Below, piece after piece: positions 41,150 to 50,302 of a stretch of DNA of 64,000 bases. Below the pieces are notes generated by a model, which worked only from the letters and a program-made list of their open reading frames with translations, made no database searches and had not been told where the DNA came from. The stretch comes from Acuticoccus sp039034015 (lineage in GTDB: Bacteria; Pseudomonadota; Alphaproteobacteria; Rhizobiales; Amorphaceae): assembly GCA_039034015.1 (NCBI GenBank), contig JBCCBM010000002.1, positions 310,001 through 374,000 of the forward strand, in the 5' to 3' direction. The position numbers were made by a program, and so were the translations under genes. Numbering within the stretch: position 1 is the stretch's first letter; the number at the start of each line of letters is the position of its first letter.

Positions 41150-43333
41150 ATGGGGCCCATGACCCGTGATGCGTTGCCGACCCGTGAAGAGATTTTGCGT
41201 TTTGTGGCCGAGAGCCCTGGCAAAGTGGGCAAACGGGAAATTGCAAGGGCCTTCAACGTCAAGGGCGGCGACCGGATTGGCCTCAAATCCATGCTGGCGG
41301 ACCTTGCCGATGAGGGCCTGATTGCCAAAAGCGGCAAGCGCATGCGCCCGCCCGGCGAACTGCCGCGCGTGACCCTTTTGGCCGTCGCCGGCCGCACGCC
41401 CGACGGCGAGCTTTATGCCGAACCCGCAAGCTGGGACGAGGCGGAGGGCAAAAAACCCCGCGTGGTGCTTTTGGGTGCCCGCCCAGCGCCTGGCCTTGGT
41501 GACCGTCTCCTGGCGCGCATCACCAAGGCGGATGACGGCGCGCTCACCGGCAAAGTCATCAAGGTGATTGAGCGGCGGCCCGCCAAGGTGCTCGCCGTGG
41601 TGGAGCGCACGGGCCGCACCGTGACGCTTCTGCCAACCTCAAAGAAGGAGCGCGACAGCTTTGCCGCCGACCCCGAGGCGGTCAAGGATATTGAAAGCGG
41701 CACCTTGGTGCGCATTGACCCGGCGCGCGGCCGCTACGCCAAAATTGTGGAAGTGATCGGCCCGCTGTCGTCCGAAAAGGCGGTGTCGCTGCTGGCGATC
41801 CACGCCCACGGCATCCCGGACGCGTTTTCTGATGCTGTGCTTGCAGAAGCCGCCGCAGCGCCCGCCGCCGACCCCAGCGGGCGCGAGGATTGGACGGCCA
41901 TCCCCTTCCTCACCATCGATCCGCCCGATGCGAAGGACCATGATGATGCCGTCCACGCCGCGCCGCGCCCAGCGGAGGAGGGCGGCGGCCACATCGTGAG
42001 CGTCGCGATCGCGGATGTGGCGGCCTACGTGCGCCCCGGCTCAGCCATGGACCGGGAGGCGCGCAAACGCGGCAACAGCACGTATTTTCCCGATCGCGTC
42101 GTGCCCATGCTGCCGGAGCGCATCTCCAACGACCTTTGCTCCCTGCGCGAGGGAGAGGTGCGCCCGGCGCTCGCCATGCGCATGGCCTTTGCCCCCGATG
42201 GGCGGATGGCCGGCCACACCGTGCACCGCGTGCTGATCCGCTCCGCCCGGCGCCTTGCCTACGGCGACGCGCAACAGATCGCCGATGGCACTGAGAGCGA
42301 CGTGTCGCCCATCGTGGCCGCGCTTTACGAGGCCTACGCCTGCCTCAAAAAGGGGCGGGACGGGCGCCAGCCCATGGAGCTTGATCTTCCGGAGCGCAAA
42401 ATCCTGCTGACGCCGGAAGGGGCGGTGGACCGCGTCATCGTCCCCGAGCGGCTCGATGCCCACAAGCTCATCGAAGAGTTTATGATCCAGGCGAACGTTG
42501 CCGCCGCCCTCACGGCGGAAAAGGCGGGCCTTGGCATCCTCTACCGAGTGCACGACGCACCTGCCCTCGACAAGGTGGACGCGCTGCGCGAATTTTTGGG
42601 CACGCTCGACATTCGCCTTGCCCGCGGCACCCGCCTGCGGCCTGAACATTTTAATGGCATTTTGGCCAAGGTGGACGGGACGCCCCACGCGCAGCTGGTC
42701 AACGAGGTGGTGTTGCGCACCCAAGCGCAGGCCGAGTATTCGCCCCAAAACCTTGGCCATTTCGGGCTCAACCTGCGCCGCTACGCGCACTTTACCTCGC
42801 CCATCCGCCGCTATGCTGACCTCATCGTCCACCGCGCCATCATCCGCGCCGAAAACCTTGGGAACGATGGGCTGACCGATGCCGAAATTGCCGAGCTGGG
42901 CGCCATCGGGACCGAAATTTCGGCCACCGAACGCCGCTCCATGGTGGCCGAGCGGGAGACCATTGACCGGCTGATTGCGGCGCACTTGGCCGATAGCGTT
43001 GGCGCCACCTTCCCGGGGCGAATCGCCGGGGTGACCAAGGCGGGATTGTTCATCAAGCTTTCAGACACGGGGGCGGATGGGTTTATCCCCATCTCGACGC
43101 TTGGTCTGGAATACATGATCTACGACGAGACCCAGCACGCGCTGATCGGCGAAGCGTCGGGCACCGCCTTTCGCCTTGGCGATACCGTTGTGGTGCGGCT
43201 TTTGGAGGCCGCGCCCGTCTCCGGTGCGCTGCGCTTTGAAATTGTGGAGCATGACGCTGGCCCGAAAATCCGCCGACCGCGGCGGGCGCCAGCCAAGAAA
43301 GGGCCGCGATTTGGCCGAAAGGGGCGCCGCTGA
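41150..43333 (+). CDS. rnr: Ribonuclease R
   Basis: A 727-residue 3'-5' exoribonuclease of the RNB family. It has an N-terminal winged-helix (LPTREEILRFVAESPGKVGK), cold-shock domains, and an RNB domain with ITIDPPDAKDHDDA-type active site (LTIDPPDAKDHDDAV). FTSPIRRYADLIVHR marks the end of the catalytic domain. A C-terminal S1 domain (GATFPGRIAGVTKAGLFIKL) and a short basic tail follow. It degrades structured RNA. An alternative start three codons downstream (41159) is equally possible. The stop and the next ATG share one base. Confidence 0.95.
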   Translation: MGPMTRDALPTREEILRFVAESPGKVGKREIARAFNVKGGDRIGLKSMLADLADEGLIAKSGKRMRPPGELPRVTLLAVAGRTPDGELYAEPASWDEAEGKKPRVVLLGARPAPGLGDRLLARITKADDGALTGKVIKVIERRPAKVLAVVERTGRTVTLLPTSKKERDSFAADPEAVKDIESGTLVRIDPARGRYAKIVEVIGPLSSEKAVSLLAIHAHGIPDAFSDAVLAEAAAAPAADPSGREDWTAIPFLTIDPPDAKDHDDAVHAAPRPAEEGGGHIVSVAIADVAAYVRPGSAMDREARKRGNSTYFPDRVVPMLPERISNDLCSLREGEVRPALAMRMAFAPDGRMAGHTVHRVLIRSARRLAYGDAQQIADGTESDVSPIVAALYEAYACLKKGRDGRQPMELDLPERKILLTPEGAVDRVIVPERLDAHKLIEEFMIQANVAAALTAEKAGLGILYRVHDAPALDKVDALREFLGTLDIRLARGTRLRPEHFNGILAKVDGTPHAQLVNEVVLRTQAQAEYSPQNLGHFGLNLRRYAHFTSPIRRYADLIVHRAIIRAENLGNDGLTDAEIAELGAIGTEISATERRSMVAERETIDRLIAAHLADSVGATFPGRIAGVTKAGLFIKLSDTGADGFIPISTLGLEYMIYDETQHALIGEASGTAFRLGDTVVVRLLEAAPVSGALRFEIVEHDAGPKIRRPRRAPAKKGPRFGRKGRR

Positions 43334-43701
43334 TGCCGCGTGATATGTTTGCTTCCGTGCGCCGGGGTGCCGCCGCCCGCTGCCCCAAATGCGGGGAGGG
43401 GGCGCTGTTTGACGGCTTTTTGGGCGTCCACGACCGCTGCCCCCATTGCGGGGAGGACCTGTCCCACCAGCGGGCCGATGATGCGCCGCCCTATATTGTG
43501 ATGTTCATCGTGGGCCACGTGGTGGTGGGCCTCATGCTTTACTACGAGGTGGTCGCGCAGCCGCCGCTTTGGGTCCATGCGGCGGTCTTTTTGCCGATGA
43601 CGGTGGTGCTGTCGCTGCTCCTCCTGCGGCCCGTAAAGGGCGGGCTCATCGGCTTCCAGTGGGCGCGGCGGCTCCATGGGTTCGGCGGCGACTTCACGTG
43701 A
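43333..43701 (+). CDS. DUF983 membrane protein
   Basis: 122 residues. Two zinc-binding CxxC pairs (CPKCGEGALF and CPHCGEDL) precede two transmembrane helices, the DUF983 pattern. The segment RADDAPPYIVMFIVGHVVV is characteristic. Function unknown; a role near respiratory complex assembly has been proposed in the literature for relatives, but nothing here supports that directly. Translationally coupled to rnr (TGATG) and to the NUDIX gene (GTGA). Confidence 0.9.
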   Translation: MPRDMFASVRRGAAARCPKCGEGALFDGFLGVHDRCPHCGEDLSHQRADDAPPYIVMFIVGHVVVGLMLYYEVVAQPPLWVHAAVFLPMTVVLSLLLLRPVKGGLIGFQWARRLHGFGGDFT

Positions 43702-44441
43702 GCGTTGACCGCGCGCAGGCGCTCACCGATCGTCTCAGCACCGCCGAGCGGGACCGCACCCACGGCCCCGTCCCCATCCGCGATGCGGCAAGCCTCATCA
43801 TCCTCGATGCTGAGGGCGGCACGGTCCTGATGGGCCGCCGGAGCCAAAAGCATGTGTTCATGCCGGGCCGCTTCGTGTTCCCTGGCGGGCGGGTGGACCC
43901 CACCGACAGCCGGGTCCCCGTCGCGGCTGACTTTTGTGCAACGACGGCGCAAAAACTTTCCGCAGAGACGGGCCGGCGCACGGGCTCTGCGCGGGTCAAA
44001 GCCTTTGGGGTGGCAGCGCTGCGCGAAGCTTATGAGGAGACCGGCGTCCTGATCGGCCGGCGCGCGGAGGCGGTGCCGACGGCGGCGCTCTTTCGCGCAT
44101 TTGCCGACCATGGCCTGGCGCTTGACCTTTCGCTTTTGACGTTCGTGGCGCGGGCGATCACACCGCCGGGCCGCCCGCGGCGGTATGACACGCGCTTCTT
44201 CGTCGTGCAGAAATCGGCGGTGGTGGCGCGGGATGAGACCGTAACCGGCCCCGATGCGGAGCTTGAAGAGGTGGCATGGGTGCCCATCGAGGAGGCACGC
44301 GCATTGCCCCTTCCCACCATCACGCTCACCGTGCTTGACGAGCTCACCGATCGCCTCGAACAAGGCCAGGGCTTTGATCCGGCGGGGCCCGTCCCATTTT
44401 ACCGGTGGCAGCGGTCGGCCTTCGTCCGCACGGTTCTTTAA
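43698..44441 (+). CDS. NUDIX hydrolase
   Basis: A 247-residue NUDIX protein. The catalytic helix reads ALREAYEETGVLIG (RE-x2-EE-x-G), with the longer spacing upstream that is typical of the NUDT7/8/19-like group acting on CoA or nucleotide diphosphates. FVFPGGRVDP is the conserved strand before the insertion. The start is a GTG overlapping the DUF983 stop by 4 nt; the open frame upstream is a shadow of DUF983. Exact substrate unknown. Confidence 0.9.
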   Translation: MSVDRAQALTDRLSTAERDRTHGPVPIRDAASLIILDAEGGTVLMGRRSQKHVFMPGRFVFPGGRVDPTDSRVPVAADFCATTAQKLSAETGRRTGSARVKAFGVAALREAYEETGVLIGRRAEAVPTAALFRAFADHGLALDLSLLTFVARAITPPGRPRRYDTRFFVVQKSAVVARDETVTGPDAELEEVAWVPIEEARALPLPTITLTVLDELTDRLEQGQGFDPAGPVPFYRWQRSAFVRTVL

Positions 44442-44507
44442 CAATCACGGTGCGTTGCGGCGCTGTCGCACTGGCGCCCGCACAAGAATTGGGCGACAGA
44501 CGCTCCC

Positions 44508-45719
44508 ATGGATGTTCGCCAACGCCCTGAAGACGCCCCCGACACAACGGGCGGGCCGCCATCTGGCGGGCGGATCGACATTTTGGCGCTGGCCGCCGTC
44601 ATCAGCGGCATCACGGGCGTGGGGCTGGCGCTCAGCCTTTCGCTGCCGCTTCTCTCGGTGGTGCTTGAAAATCGGGGCATCACGCCCGCCCTCGTGGGGA
44701 TCAACACGGCCGTTGCGGGGGCGGCCGCCATCCTCGTCCTGCCCTTCGTCACAGGGCTTGCCAAACGGGTGGGGACGGCGCGGCTCATCGTTGCCTCGTT
44801 CATTGTCATGTCGGTGACGCTCTTTGGCTTTTACTATATTGAGAGCTTTGCGCTGTGGTTCCCGCTGCGCTTTATTTTCTCTGCCTGCGTCACGGTCGTG
44901 TTCGCGCTCACCGAATTTTGGATCAATTCTTTGGCGCCCGAGCGGCGGCGTGGCTTCATCGTCGGCGTTTACACCGCGTTCTTGTCCATCGGCATTTCGG
45001 TGGGGCCCATCCTCCTCGCGCTCGCCGGCACCGACGGCATTTTGCCCTTCATCCTGGGGGGCGCCGCGCTGGTGCTTGCCGCAATCCCGGTGATGCTGGT
45101 CACCGACCGGGAGCCAAAACTCCCCGACGGGGGCGACCGCAACCTTTTGCGGTTTGTGGCCTTTGCGCCCGTCGCGCTCCTCGCCGCGCTGGTGTTTGGC
45201 GCGGTGGAGTCCGGCGGCACGGCCATTTTGCCGCTCTACGGCACCGCCATCGGCCTTTCCAGCGAACATGCCGTGATCCTCGTCTCGGCGATTGCGGCGG
45301 GCAATGTCCTGTCGCAGATCCCCATCGGCTATCTTGCCGATCTGATGAACCGCCGGCTCCTCCTCATCCTGTGCGGCGGGGTGGGGGTGGTCGGGGCGCT
45401 CCTCATCCCGGTGGTGGCCCACTCTTACCCGGCGCTTTTGGCGGTGCTCTTCGTCACCGGGGGCATTGTGGCGGGGCTTTACACGGTTGGCCTGACGCAC
45501 CTTGGCTCGCGCTACACGGGGGCGATGCTTGCCTCCGCCAACGCCGCCTTCGTGATGATGTACGCCGTTGGCATGCTGATCGGCCCCATTGCGCTGGGCG
45601 CCGGGCTTGACCTTTTCGCGCCCCACGGCTTTGCCTACGCCATTGCGCTCATCTTTGCGCTCTATGTGCTGGTGGCGGTGGTGCGGGTGGGGCGCACGGG
45701 GTTTTCATCCCCGCCTTGA
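44508..45719 (+). CDS. MFS transporter
   Basis: A 403-residue major facilitator with 12 predicted helices, preceded by a 25-residue polar N-terminus. The GLAKRVGTARL and IGYLADLMNRRLLLI loops after helices 2 and 8 correspond to the MFS motif A (the second is the better match). APERRRGFIVGVYTAF between helices 4 and 5 is typical of the YcaD/sugar-efflux-like group. Located between the NUDIX gene and rpmG, a common place for it in Rhizobiales. Substrate unknown. Confidence 0.88.
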   Translation: MDVRQRPEDAPDTTGGPPSGGRIDILALAAVISGITGVGLALSLSLPLLSVVLENRGITPALVGINTAVAGAAAILVLPFVTGLAKRVGTARLIVASFIVMSVTLFGFYYIESFALWFPLRFIFSACVTVVFALTEFWINSLAPERRRGFIVGVYTAFLSIGISVGPILLALAGTDGILPFILGGAALVLAAIPVMLVTDREPKLPDGGDRNLLRFVAFAPVALLAALVFGAVESGGTAILPLYGTAIGLSSEHAVILVSAIAAGNVLSQIPIGYLADLMNRRLLLILCGGVGVVGALLIPVVAHSYPALLAVLFVTGGIVAGLYTVGLTHLGSRYTGAMLASANAAFVMMYAVGMLIGPIALGAGLDLFAPHGFAYAIALIFALYVLVAVVRVGRTGFSSPP

Positions 45720-45802
45720 CAGGCCTTTGAAGACGCCCCAAACACACGTTTTCGCAACACAATCGTCGCACAGCGCCGCTCTCGCGGCGGCGGAGGACAC
45801 CC

Positions 45803-45970
45803 ATGGCCAAGGCCACAACCATCAAGATTAAGCTGCAGTCGACCGCCGACACCGGCTATTTTTACGTCACCAAGAAAAACACGCGGACGATGACCGAAAA
45901 GATGGTCAAGAAGAAGTACGACCCGGTGGCGAAAAAGCACGTTGAGTTTCGCGAAACAAAGATCAAGTAG
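45803..45970 (+). CDS. rpmG: 50S ribosomal protein L33
   Basis: 55 residues beginning MAKATTIKIKLQSTADTGYF and containing VTKKNTRTMTEKMVKKKYDP, which is the L33 family sequence without the zinc cysteines (C- form). A GGAGG ribosome-binding site precedes the ATG. The last 8 bases overlap the 3' end of divK on the other strand, so the two transcripts converge with no spacer. Confidence 0.96.
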   Translation: MAKATTIKIKLQSTADTGYFYVTKKNTRTMTEKMVKKKYDPVAKKHVEFRETKIK

Positions 45971-46331
45971 GCAAATACGCCTTCACGGTGGAGATAAACC
46001 GGTCGATGGAGATCGGTTTGGACAAATATGCTTCACAGCCCGCGGCGCGGATCCTCTCCTCGTCCCCCTTCATCGCAAACGCGGTGACGGCGATGACGGG
46101 GATGGGCTTTAAATCCGGGTCGGCTTTCAGCGCCTGCGTCACCTCAAGGCCTGACATTTCCGGCAATTGGATGTCCATCACGATGAGGTCGGGCCGGTCG
46201 CGCTTGGCAACCTCCAGCGCGTCAATCCCATTGCGCACCATGAGGATTTCCAGCCCGCTGGCCTCCAAAAGGTCGTGGAAGAGCTTCATATTGAGCTCGT
46301 TGTCTTCCACGATGAGGACGCGGTGCGCCAT
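45963..46331 (-). CDS. divK: DivK-type single-domain response regulator
   Basis: A 122-residue receiver domain. Start RVLIVEDNELNMKLFHDLLEA and the acceptor region IVMDIQLPEMSGLEVT (Asp53), with AVTAFAMKGDEERI (Thr83) and SKPIS (Lys105), match Caulobacter/Rhizobiales DivK closely. DivK controls CtrA through the PleC/DivJ/CckA pathway. In many relatives pleD lies between divK and rpmG; here divK runs straight into rpmG in convergent orientation, so pleD is absent from this place. Divergent from the DUF3572 gene, 42 bp apart. Confidence 0.95.
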   Translation of the reverse strand: MAHRVLIVEDNELNMKLFHDLLEASGLEILMVRNGIDALEVAKRDRPDLIVMDIQLPEMSGLEVTQALKADPDLKPIPVIAVTAFAMKGDEERIRAAGCEAYLSKPISIDRFISTVKAYLPT

Positions 46332-46373
46332 GGGGTCTCCGTCAGTTGTGGCGCGTTGTCCGGTGCGCTGGGC

Positions 46374-46682
46374 GTGAGGTCAAGCCCCGACCCGTCTGCC
46401 ATCGCGATTGCCGCGCTCGCCCATTTTGCGACGGACGCGGCGCTGATGTCCCGTTTCTTCGCGCTCACGGGCCTTGATCCCCAGAATTTGCGGGAGGCGG
46501 CCGGCGCGCCCGGCTTCGTCGCAGGCGTCCTCGACTTCATCTTGTCCGACGAGCGGCTGACGCTGGATGTTGCCGCCGCGCAATCCATCCCCCCCGAGGC
46601 GATTGCGGCCGCCCGCGCCTCCCTCGACCGCCCCGCGGCGGACGACGACTGGCCGCCCCGCCCCGCCGACGATTGGGCGTGA
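46374..46682 (+). CDS. DUF3572 family protein
   Basis: 102 residues, soluble and helical. The core AIAALAHFATDAALMSRFFALTG followed by GFVAGVLDFILSDE is the DUF3572 pattern, specific to alphaproteobacteria. The GTG at 46374 is chosen because upstream sequence is antisense to divK. It ends 4 nt before the dinB start, so it is probably co-transcribed with dinB. Function unknown. Confidence 0.85.
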   Translation: MRSSPDPSAIAIAALAHFATDAALMSRFFALTGLDPQNLREAAGAPGFVAGVLDFILSDERLTLDVAAAQSIPPEAIAAARASLDRPAADDDWPPRPADDWA

Positions 46683-46686
46683 GCGC

Positions 46687-47964
46687 GTGCCGGCGCTCTG
46701 CCGCGATTGTTTTGCCGTCCAAGCGCCCGCCGCCCGCTGTTCGGTGTGCGCGAGCCCCCGCATGGTCGCCCACCCCGCCCTCACCGCGCTCTCCATCGCC
46801 CATGTGGACTGCGACGCGTTCTTCGCCGCCGTCGAAAAGCGGGACAACCCAGAGCTTGCCGACCAGCCCGTCATAGTGGGCGGCGGCCGGCGCGGCGTCG
46901 TCTCCACCTGTTGCTATTTGGCGCGCATCCATGGCGTGCGCTCCGCAATGCCGATGTTCAAGGCACTGAAAGCGTGCCCCGACGCGGTGGTGGTGCGCCC
47001 CCGCTTTGAGGCCTATGTGGCGGCCGGAAGAAAGGTGCGCGACATGATGGGCGCGCTCACCCCCCTCGTGCAGCCGCTCTCCATTGATGAGGCGTTCTTG
47101 GACCTTTCCGGCACCGAGCGCGTCCACGGCGCCCCGCCCGCCACGGTGCTTGCCCGGTTTGCCAAAGACGTGGAGGCGGAGGTGGGCATCACCGTCTCGG
47201 TGGGCCTCGCGCCCAACAAGTTTTTGGCAAAGTTTGCGTCCGACGCCGAGAAGCCGCGCGGCTTCACCGTGATTGGCGCGGCGGACGCGATGGCGCGGCT
47301 CGCGGATGAGCCGGTGACGCGCCTTCCCGGCATTGGCCCTGCGGCCGAGCGGCGCCTGTCGCGGGCCGGGATTTCGATGATCCGCGACCTTCAGCGCCGC
47401 TCGGTGGACGAATTGATGCGCCTTGTGGGGAGCGAGGCGCTCCGCCTCCACCGCCTCGCGAATGGGGAGGATGCGCGCAAGGTCGACCCCAAATCGGCCC
47501 GCAAATCGGTGAGCGCGGAAACCACCTTCGACGAGGATATTGGCGAGCGCGACCTGCTGCTCGCGATCCTGCGCACCCTTTGCGAAAAGGTCTCCACGCG
47601 GATGAAGGCGGGCGACATCACCGGCCGAACGGTGACGCTGAAACTCAAAACGCCGGACTTTAAGAGCCACACGCGCGCCGTCACGCTGTCCGCCCCGACG
47701 GCCATGGCGCACCGGCTCTTTGCTGCCGGCAAGGCTCTGCTCGAGGCCGAGCTTGGCGGGCGCGCCTTTCGCCTGATTGGGATTGGCGTCTCACACCTTT
47801 CCGCGTCCGATGGGGCGGAGGCGGTCTCTCTGTTTGAGAAGGACGAGGGCCGGCTCACCGATGCGGAGCGGGCGATGGACAAGGTGCGCGCCCGCTTCGG
47901 CGATGATGCGATCGCGACCGGCCTTTCCCTTTCGGCCCCCAAACGGCGCCCACGCACCCCCTAA
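46687..47964 (+). CDS. dinB: DNA polymerase IV (Y-family) with N-terminal cysteine motif
   Basis: 425 residues; error-prone translesion polymerase. The start is a GTG before PALCRDCFAVQ...CSVCASPR, a CxxC-x(n)-CxxC element seen in Rhizobiales DinB and probably zinc-binding. The catalytic residues lie in HVDCDAFFAAVEKRDNP and SIDEAFLDLSG. VGLAPNKFLAKFASD and LPGIGPAAERRL (helix-hairpin-helix) follow, and the little-finger domain ends near 410. The longer open frame upstream overlaps DUF3572 and is not coding. No typical beta-clamp QLxLF peptide was recognised at the C-terminus, which ends APKRRPRTP. Confidence 0.93.
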   Translation: MPALCRDCFAVQAPAARCSVCASPRMVAHPALTALSIAHVDCDAFFAAVEKRDNPELADQPVIVGGGRRGVVSTCCYLARIHGVRSAMPMFKALKACPDAVVVRPRFEAYVAAGRKVRDMMGALTPLVQPLSIDEAFLDLSGTERVHGAPPATVLARFAKDVEAEVGITVSVGLAPNKFLAKFASDAEKPRGFTVIGAADAMARLADEPVTRLPGIGPAAERRLSRAGISMIRDLQRRSVDELMRLVGSEALRLHRLANGEDARKVDPKSARKSVSAETTFDEDIGERDLLLAILRTLCEKVSTRMKAGDITGRTVTLKLKTPDFKSHTRAVTLSAPTAMAHRLFAAGKALLEAELGGRAFRLIGIGVSHLSASDGAEAVSLFEKDEGRLTDAERAMDKVRARFGDDAIATGLSLSAPKRRPRTP

Positions 47965-48869
47965 AACGGCAAAAGCGCGCCGATGCCGAACGCGGCGCCC
48001 GCCCCGACCAGCGCGCCGAGGAGAAGCGCGATCACGAGGGGCGTTTTGGATGGCCGCTCGGGCGCAGCAGTGTCGCGGGGGCTGATTTGGGTGGCGACCA
48101 CTGTTTCCTTTGCAGCGCCCTCGCAGCGCAGGAGAATGATGGTGGCGTTGTCGCCATTGCCGTCGCCGAGCGCCGAGGTTTGTTCCACCGCCTCAAGGAC
48201 TTTTGCGGCGGTGGTGGAGAGGCTTTTTGCAGCGCCCGCCTCGACGACGCGGCGCAGGAGATCGGGGTCGATGGCGGCGACGCCGTCGCTTGCGATGATG
48301 TAGAGGTCGCCCGGCAAAACAGGGCGGGCGGCGGCCTGCATGTGGGGGATGCGCACGCCCGCGATGGCGGAGTTGATCGCGCTCTCCCGGGCGCGCAGGC
48401 CCATGGCGTCGGCCCACCGCGTGGTGCCAGAAAGGGCGGCAAGGTCGGCCTGGATCGCGGCCTTGTGCTTTTCGTTGAGGGCGTGGAGCTCGCCATCGCG
48501 GATGCGGTAAAGCAGGCTGTCGCCAACGGCGCAGAAGGTGAGCGTGCCATCCTCGATGACGGCCGCAATCAGCGTGGCGCCCATGCCCTTGAGCGCCGGG
48601 TCGGCGGCCTTCTGGGCGGCGATCGCTTGGTTGGCGGCGTCGGCGGCGCTGCGCAACGTGTCGGGTGTTGCGGGGGCGGCGGTGAGGCGCTCGGCGACCG
48701 TGTCGGCGATGATGGCGCTTGCGACATCGCCATGTCCGCCGCCGCCCATCCCGTCCGCCACGATGGCAATCACGCGACGCGCGCTGCCCTTGGGCAGGAT
48801 GAGGCGGTGGGCATCCTCCTGGTAGGGCCGGGCGTTTTGGATCGCGGCGGCGGCGGCGAAAACCTTCAT
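47961..48869 (-). CDS. PP2C-family Ser/Thr phosphatase, membrane-anchored
   Basis: 302 residues. Motifs of PPM phosphatases: NARPYQEDAHRL, VADGMGGGGHGDVAS (Asp39), FCAVGDSLLYRI, YIIASDGV and GDNATIILL. A C-terminal hydrophobic helix (about 277-299, VIALLLGALVGAGAAFGIG) should anchor it in the membrane with the catalytic part in the cytosol. Last gene of the five-gene FHA operon; its start overlaps the TauE stop by 4 nt. It likely reverses the phosphorylation read by the FHA proteins; the kinase is not in this window. Confidence 0.9.
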   Translation of the reverse strand: MKVFAAAAAIQNARPYQEDAHRLILPKGSARRVIAIVADGMGGGGHGDVASAIIADTVAERLTAAPATPDTLRSAADAANQAIAAQKAADPALKGMGATLIAAVIEDGTLTFCAVGDSLLYRIRDGELHALNEKHKAAIQADLAALSGTTRWADAMGLRARESAINSAIAGVRIPHMQAAARPVLPGDLYIIASDGVAAIDPDLLRRVVEAGAAKSLSTTAAKVLEAVEQTSALGDGNGDNATIILLRCEGAAKETVVATQISPRDTAAPERPSKTPLVIALLLGALVGAGAAFGIGALLPF

Positions 48870-49831
48870 GTGCTCATCAAGACGCCCTGGAGGAGAAGGT
48901 ACGCCGCCGAGGCCACAATCCAGATGGAGGCAAAGAGTTTGAGCCGTTGCGCGCCCAAAAAGCCCGCAAAAAGCTTTGCAAGATACCCGCCGATCAGCGC
49001 GCCGGGGATCGCGAAGGCCACCACATCCCACCCGATGCCGGAGGGGCCGCCGATGGTGTCGAGCGCCAAATGATAAATGACGCCGGCAAGCACATAAAGA
49101 ACGGAGACGGCGACCGCGCAGACGACGGCCGCAATTGTCGCAAAGCCGCGCAAGATCATGTAGATCGCCAAGAATTCGCCGACGCCGACCGAGAAGAACG
49201 CCGTAACCGCCCCGCCCACGATGCCAAGGACGACAAGGGCGCGGTTGTCGCCCACTGTGGGGACGCGGCGGATTTTCTTGGGCGCAAAGGGGTCTTTGGC
49301 GAGCGTGACCACCAGGAGGACGGCGCCCAGCACGATGGAGAAGAGTTTAAAGGCGGTGAGGAGGAGGCCCTGATCCACCCGCTCGAACAGGACAAGCTGG
49401 GTGAGGATGAGGCTGGGGAGGCCGGTTGCCAGCACGATCCCCACAATGCCGAGGAGGGCGTGGGGCTCGATGGCGTCCGAATTCTTGACGACGCGGCCGA
49501 CGAAGAGCGCGTTCAGCCACACCAGCGCGCCCACCGACATGCCAAAACACTGGATCAAAAAGCTCATGCCCACCGATTGGGGCGGCACGATCCCTTCCAC
49601 CGAGAAGGCCGGCACGAAAACGACGCCGCCGCCGGTGCCGGTGGAGTTGGCGACGATCGCGCCAAAAATGCCGATGGGGAAAAAGTGCCAGGTTTCGCGC
49701 ACCGTTTCCGCGTCGGGCGCCGTCACCACCACGAGGGTGATGTAGGCGGTGGCGAGCAAGAGAAGGTGGATGATCGTGTAGCCGCGGACGGTCTTTTTGA
49801 GCGCGGCGTCCTGGGGGGTGAGGGGCGTCAT
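48866..49831 (-). CDS. TauE/SafE family sulfite exporter-like membrane protein
   Basis: 321 residues with about eight transmembrane helices. Typical segments: FGAIVANSTGTGGGVVFVPAFS in the first half and GAVTAFFSVGVGEFLAIYMIL in the second half, followed by AIPGALIGGYLAKLF. The family exports sulfite, sulfoacetate or related organosulfur anions. It is coupled by ATGA overlaps to both the upstream 152-residue membrane protein and the downstream PP2C gene, which is unusual company for this family. Confidence 0.88.
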   Translation of the reverse strand: MTPLTPQDAALKKTVRGYTIIHLLLLATAYITLVVVTAPDAETVRETWHFFPIGIFGAIVANSTGTGGGVVFVPAFSVEGIVPPQSVGMSFLIQCFGMSVGALVWLNALFVGRVVKNSDAIEPHALLGIVGIVLATGLPSLILTQLVLFERVDQGLLLTAFKLFSIVLGAVLLVVTLAKDPFAPKKIRRVPTVGDNRALVVLGIVGGAVTAFFSVGVGEFLAIYMILRGFATIAAVVCAVAVSVLYVLAGVIYHLALDTIGGPSGIGWDVVAFAIPGALIGGYLAKLFAGFLGAQRLKLFASIWIVASAAYLLLQGVLMST

Positions 49832-50286
49832 TTCATCCGCCCGAGCTGGCCGCCCTTAAATCGCCACCGCAACAGGAAGATTTGCAGGACGCCCAAGACG
49901 GCGATGGTGGAGGGCAGGAGGACGAGGCCAAAGTGCGTGGCAAAGGTGAGGAAGCGGTCGAACGAGGCAAAGGCGTTGAAGCCCAGAATGTCATCGAGGC
50001 CGGGAATTTCGCCGATCCCGAGCACAATCAAGAATTCGACGATGGAGAAGAAGACTTGGAAGGCGAAGGGCCAGTCATGGTCCCACCGGAAGCCTTGGAG
50101 GGCGATGTAAAGCGGGTCGAGCAGGAGGCCGAGGATGAGAATGGCGGCGAGGACGCGGAAGGGGATGTCAAAATCGTCCGCGCCGAGGCCAAAATAGAAC
50201 AATGAAAACAGGAAGGTGACCGGGAGACCCACAAGCAGCGTCAACAGGATGCGGGTTTGCCAGCGGCCGGCAAGGGTTGGGGTCAT
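49828..50286 (-). CDS. Small integral membrane protein of unknown function
   Basis: 152 residues with four predicted helices (about 12-30, 38-60, 72-90, 115-140). The loop LQGFRWDHDWPFAFQVFFSIVEF is distinctive but not recognised. ATG 50286 (MTPTLAGRWQ) is selected because upstream residues are antisense-like and the helices start right after it. It overlaps the TauE start by 4 nt and follows the FHA-flavoprotein gene by 16 nt, so it belongs to the same operon. Confidence 0.72.
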   Translation of the reverse strand: MTPTLAGRWQTRILLTLLVGLPVTFLFSLFYFGLGADDFDIPFRVLAAILILGLLLDPLYIALQGFRWDHDWPFAFQVFFSIVEFLIVLGIGEIPGLDDILGFNAFASFDRFLTFATHFGLVLLPSTIAVLGVLQIFLLRWRFKGGQLGRMK

Positions 50287-50302
50287 CGGGTGTGTCTCTT
50301 CA

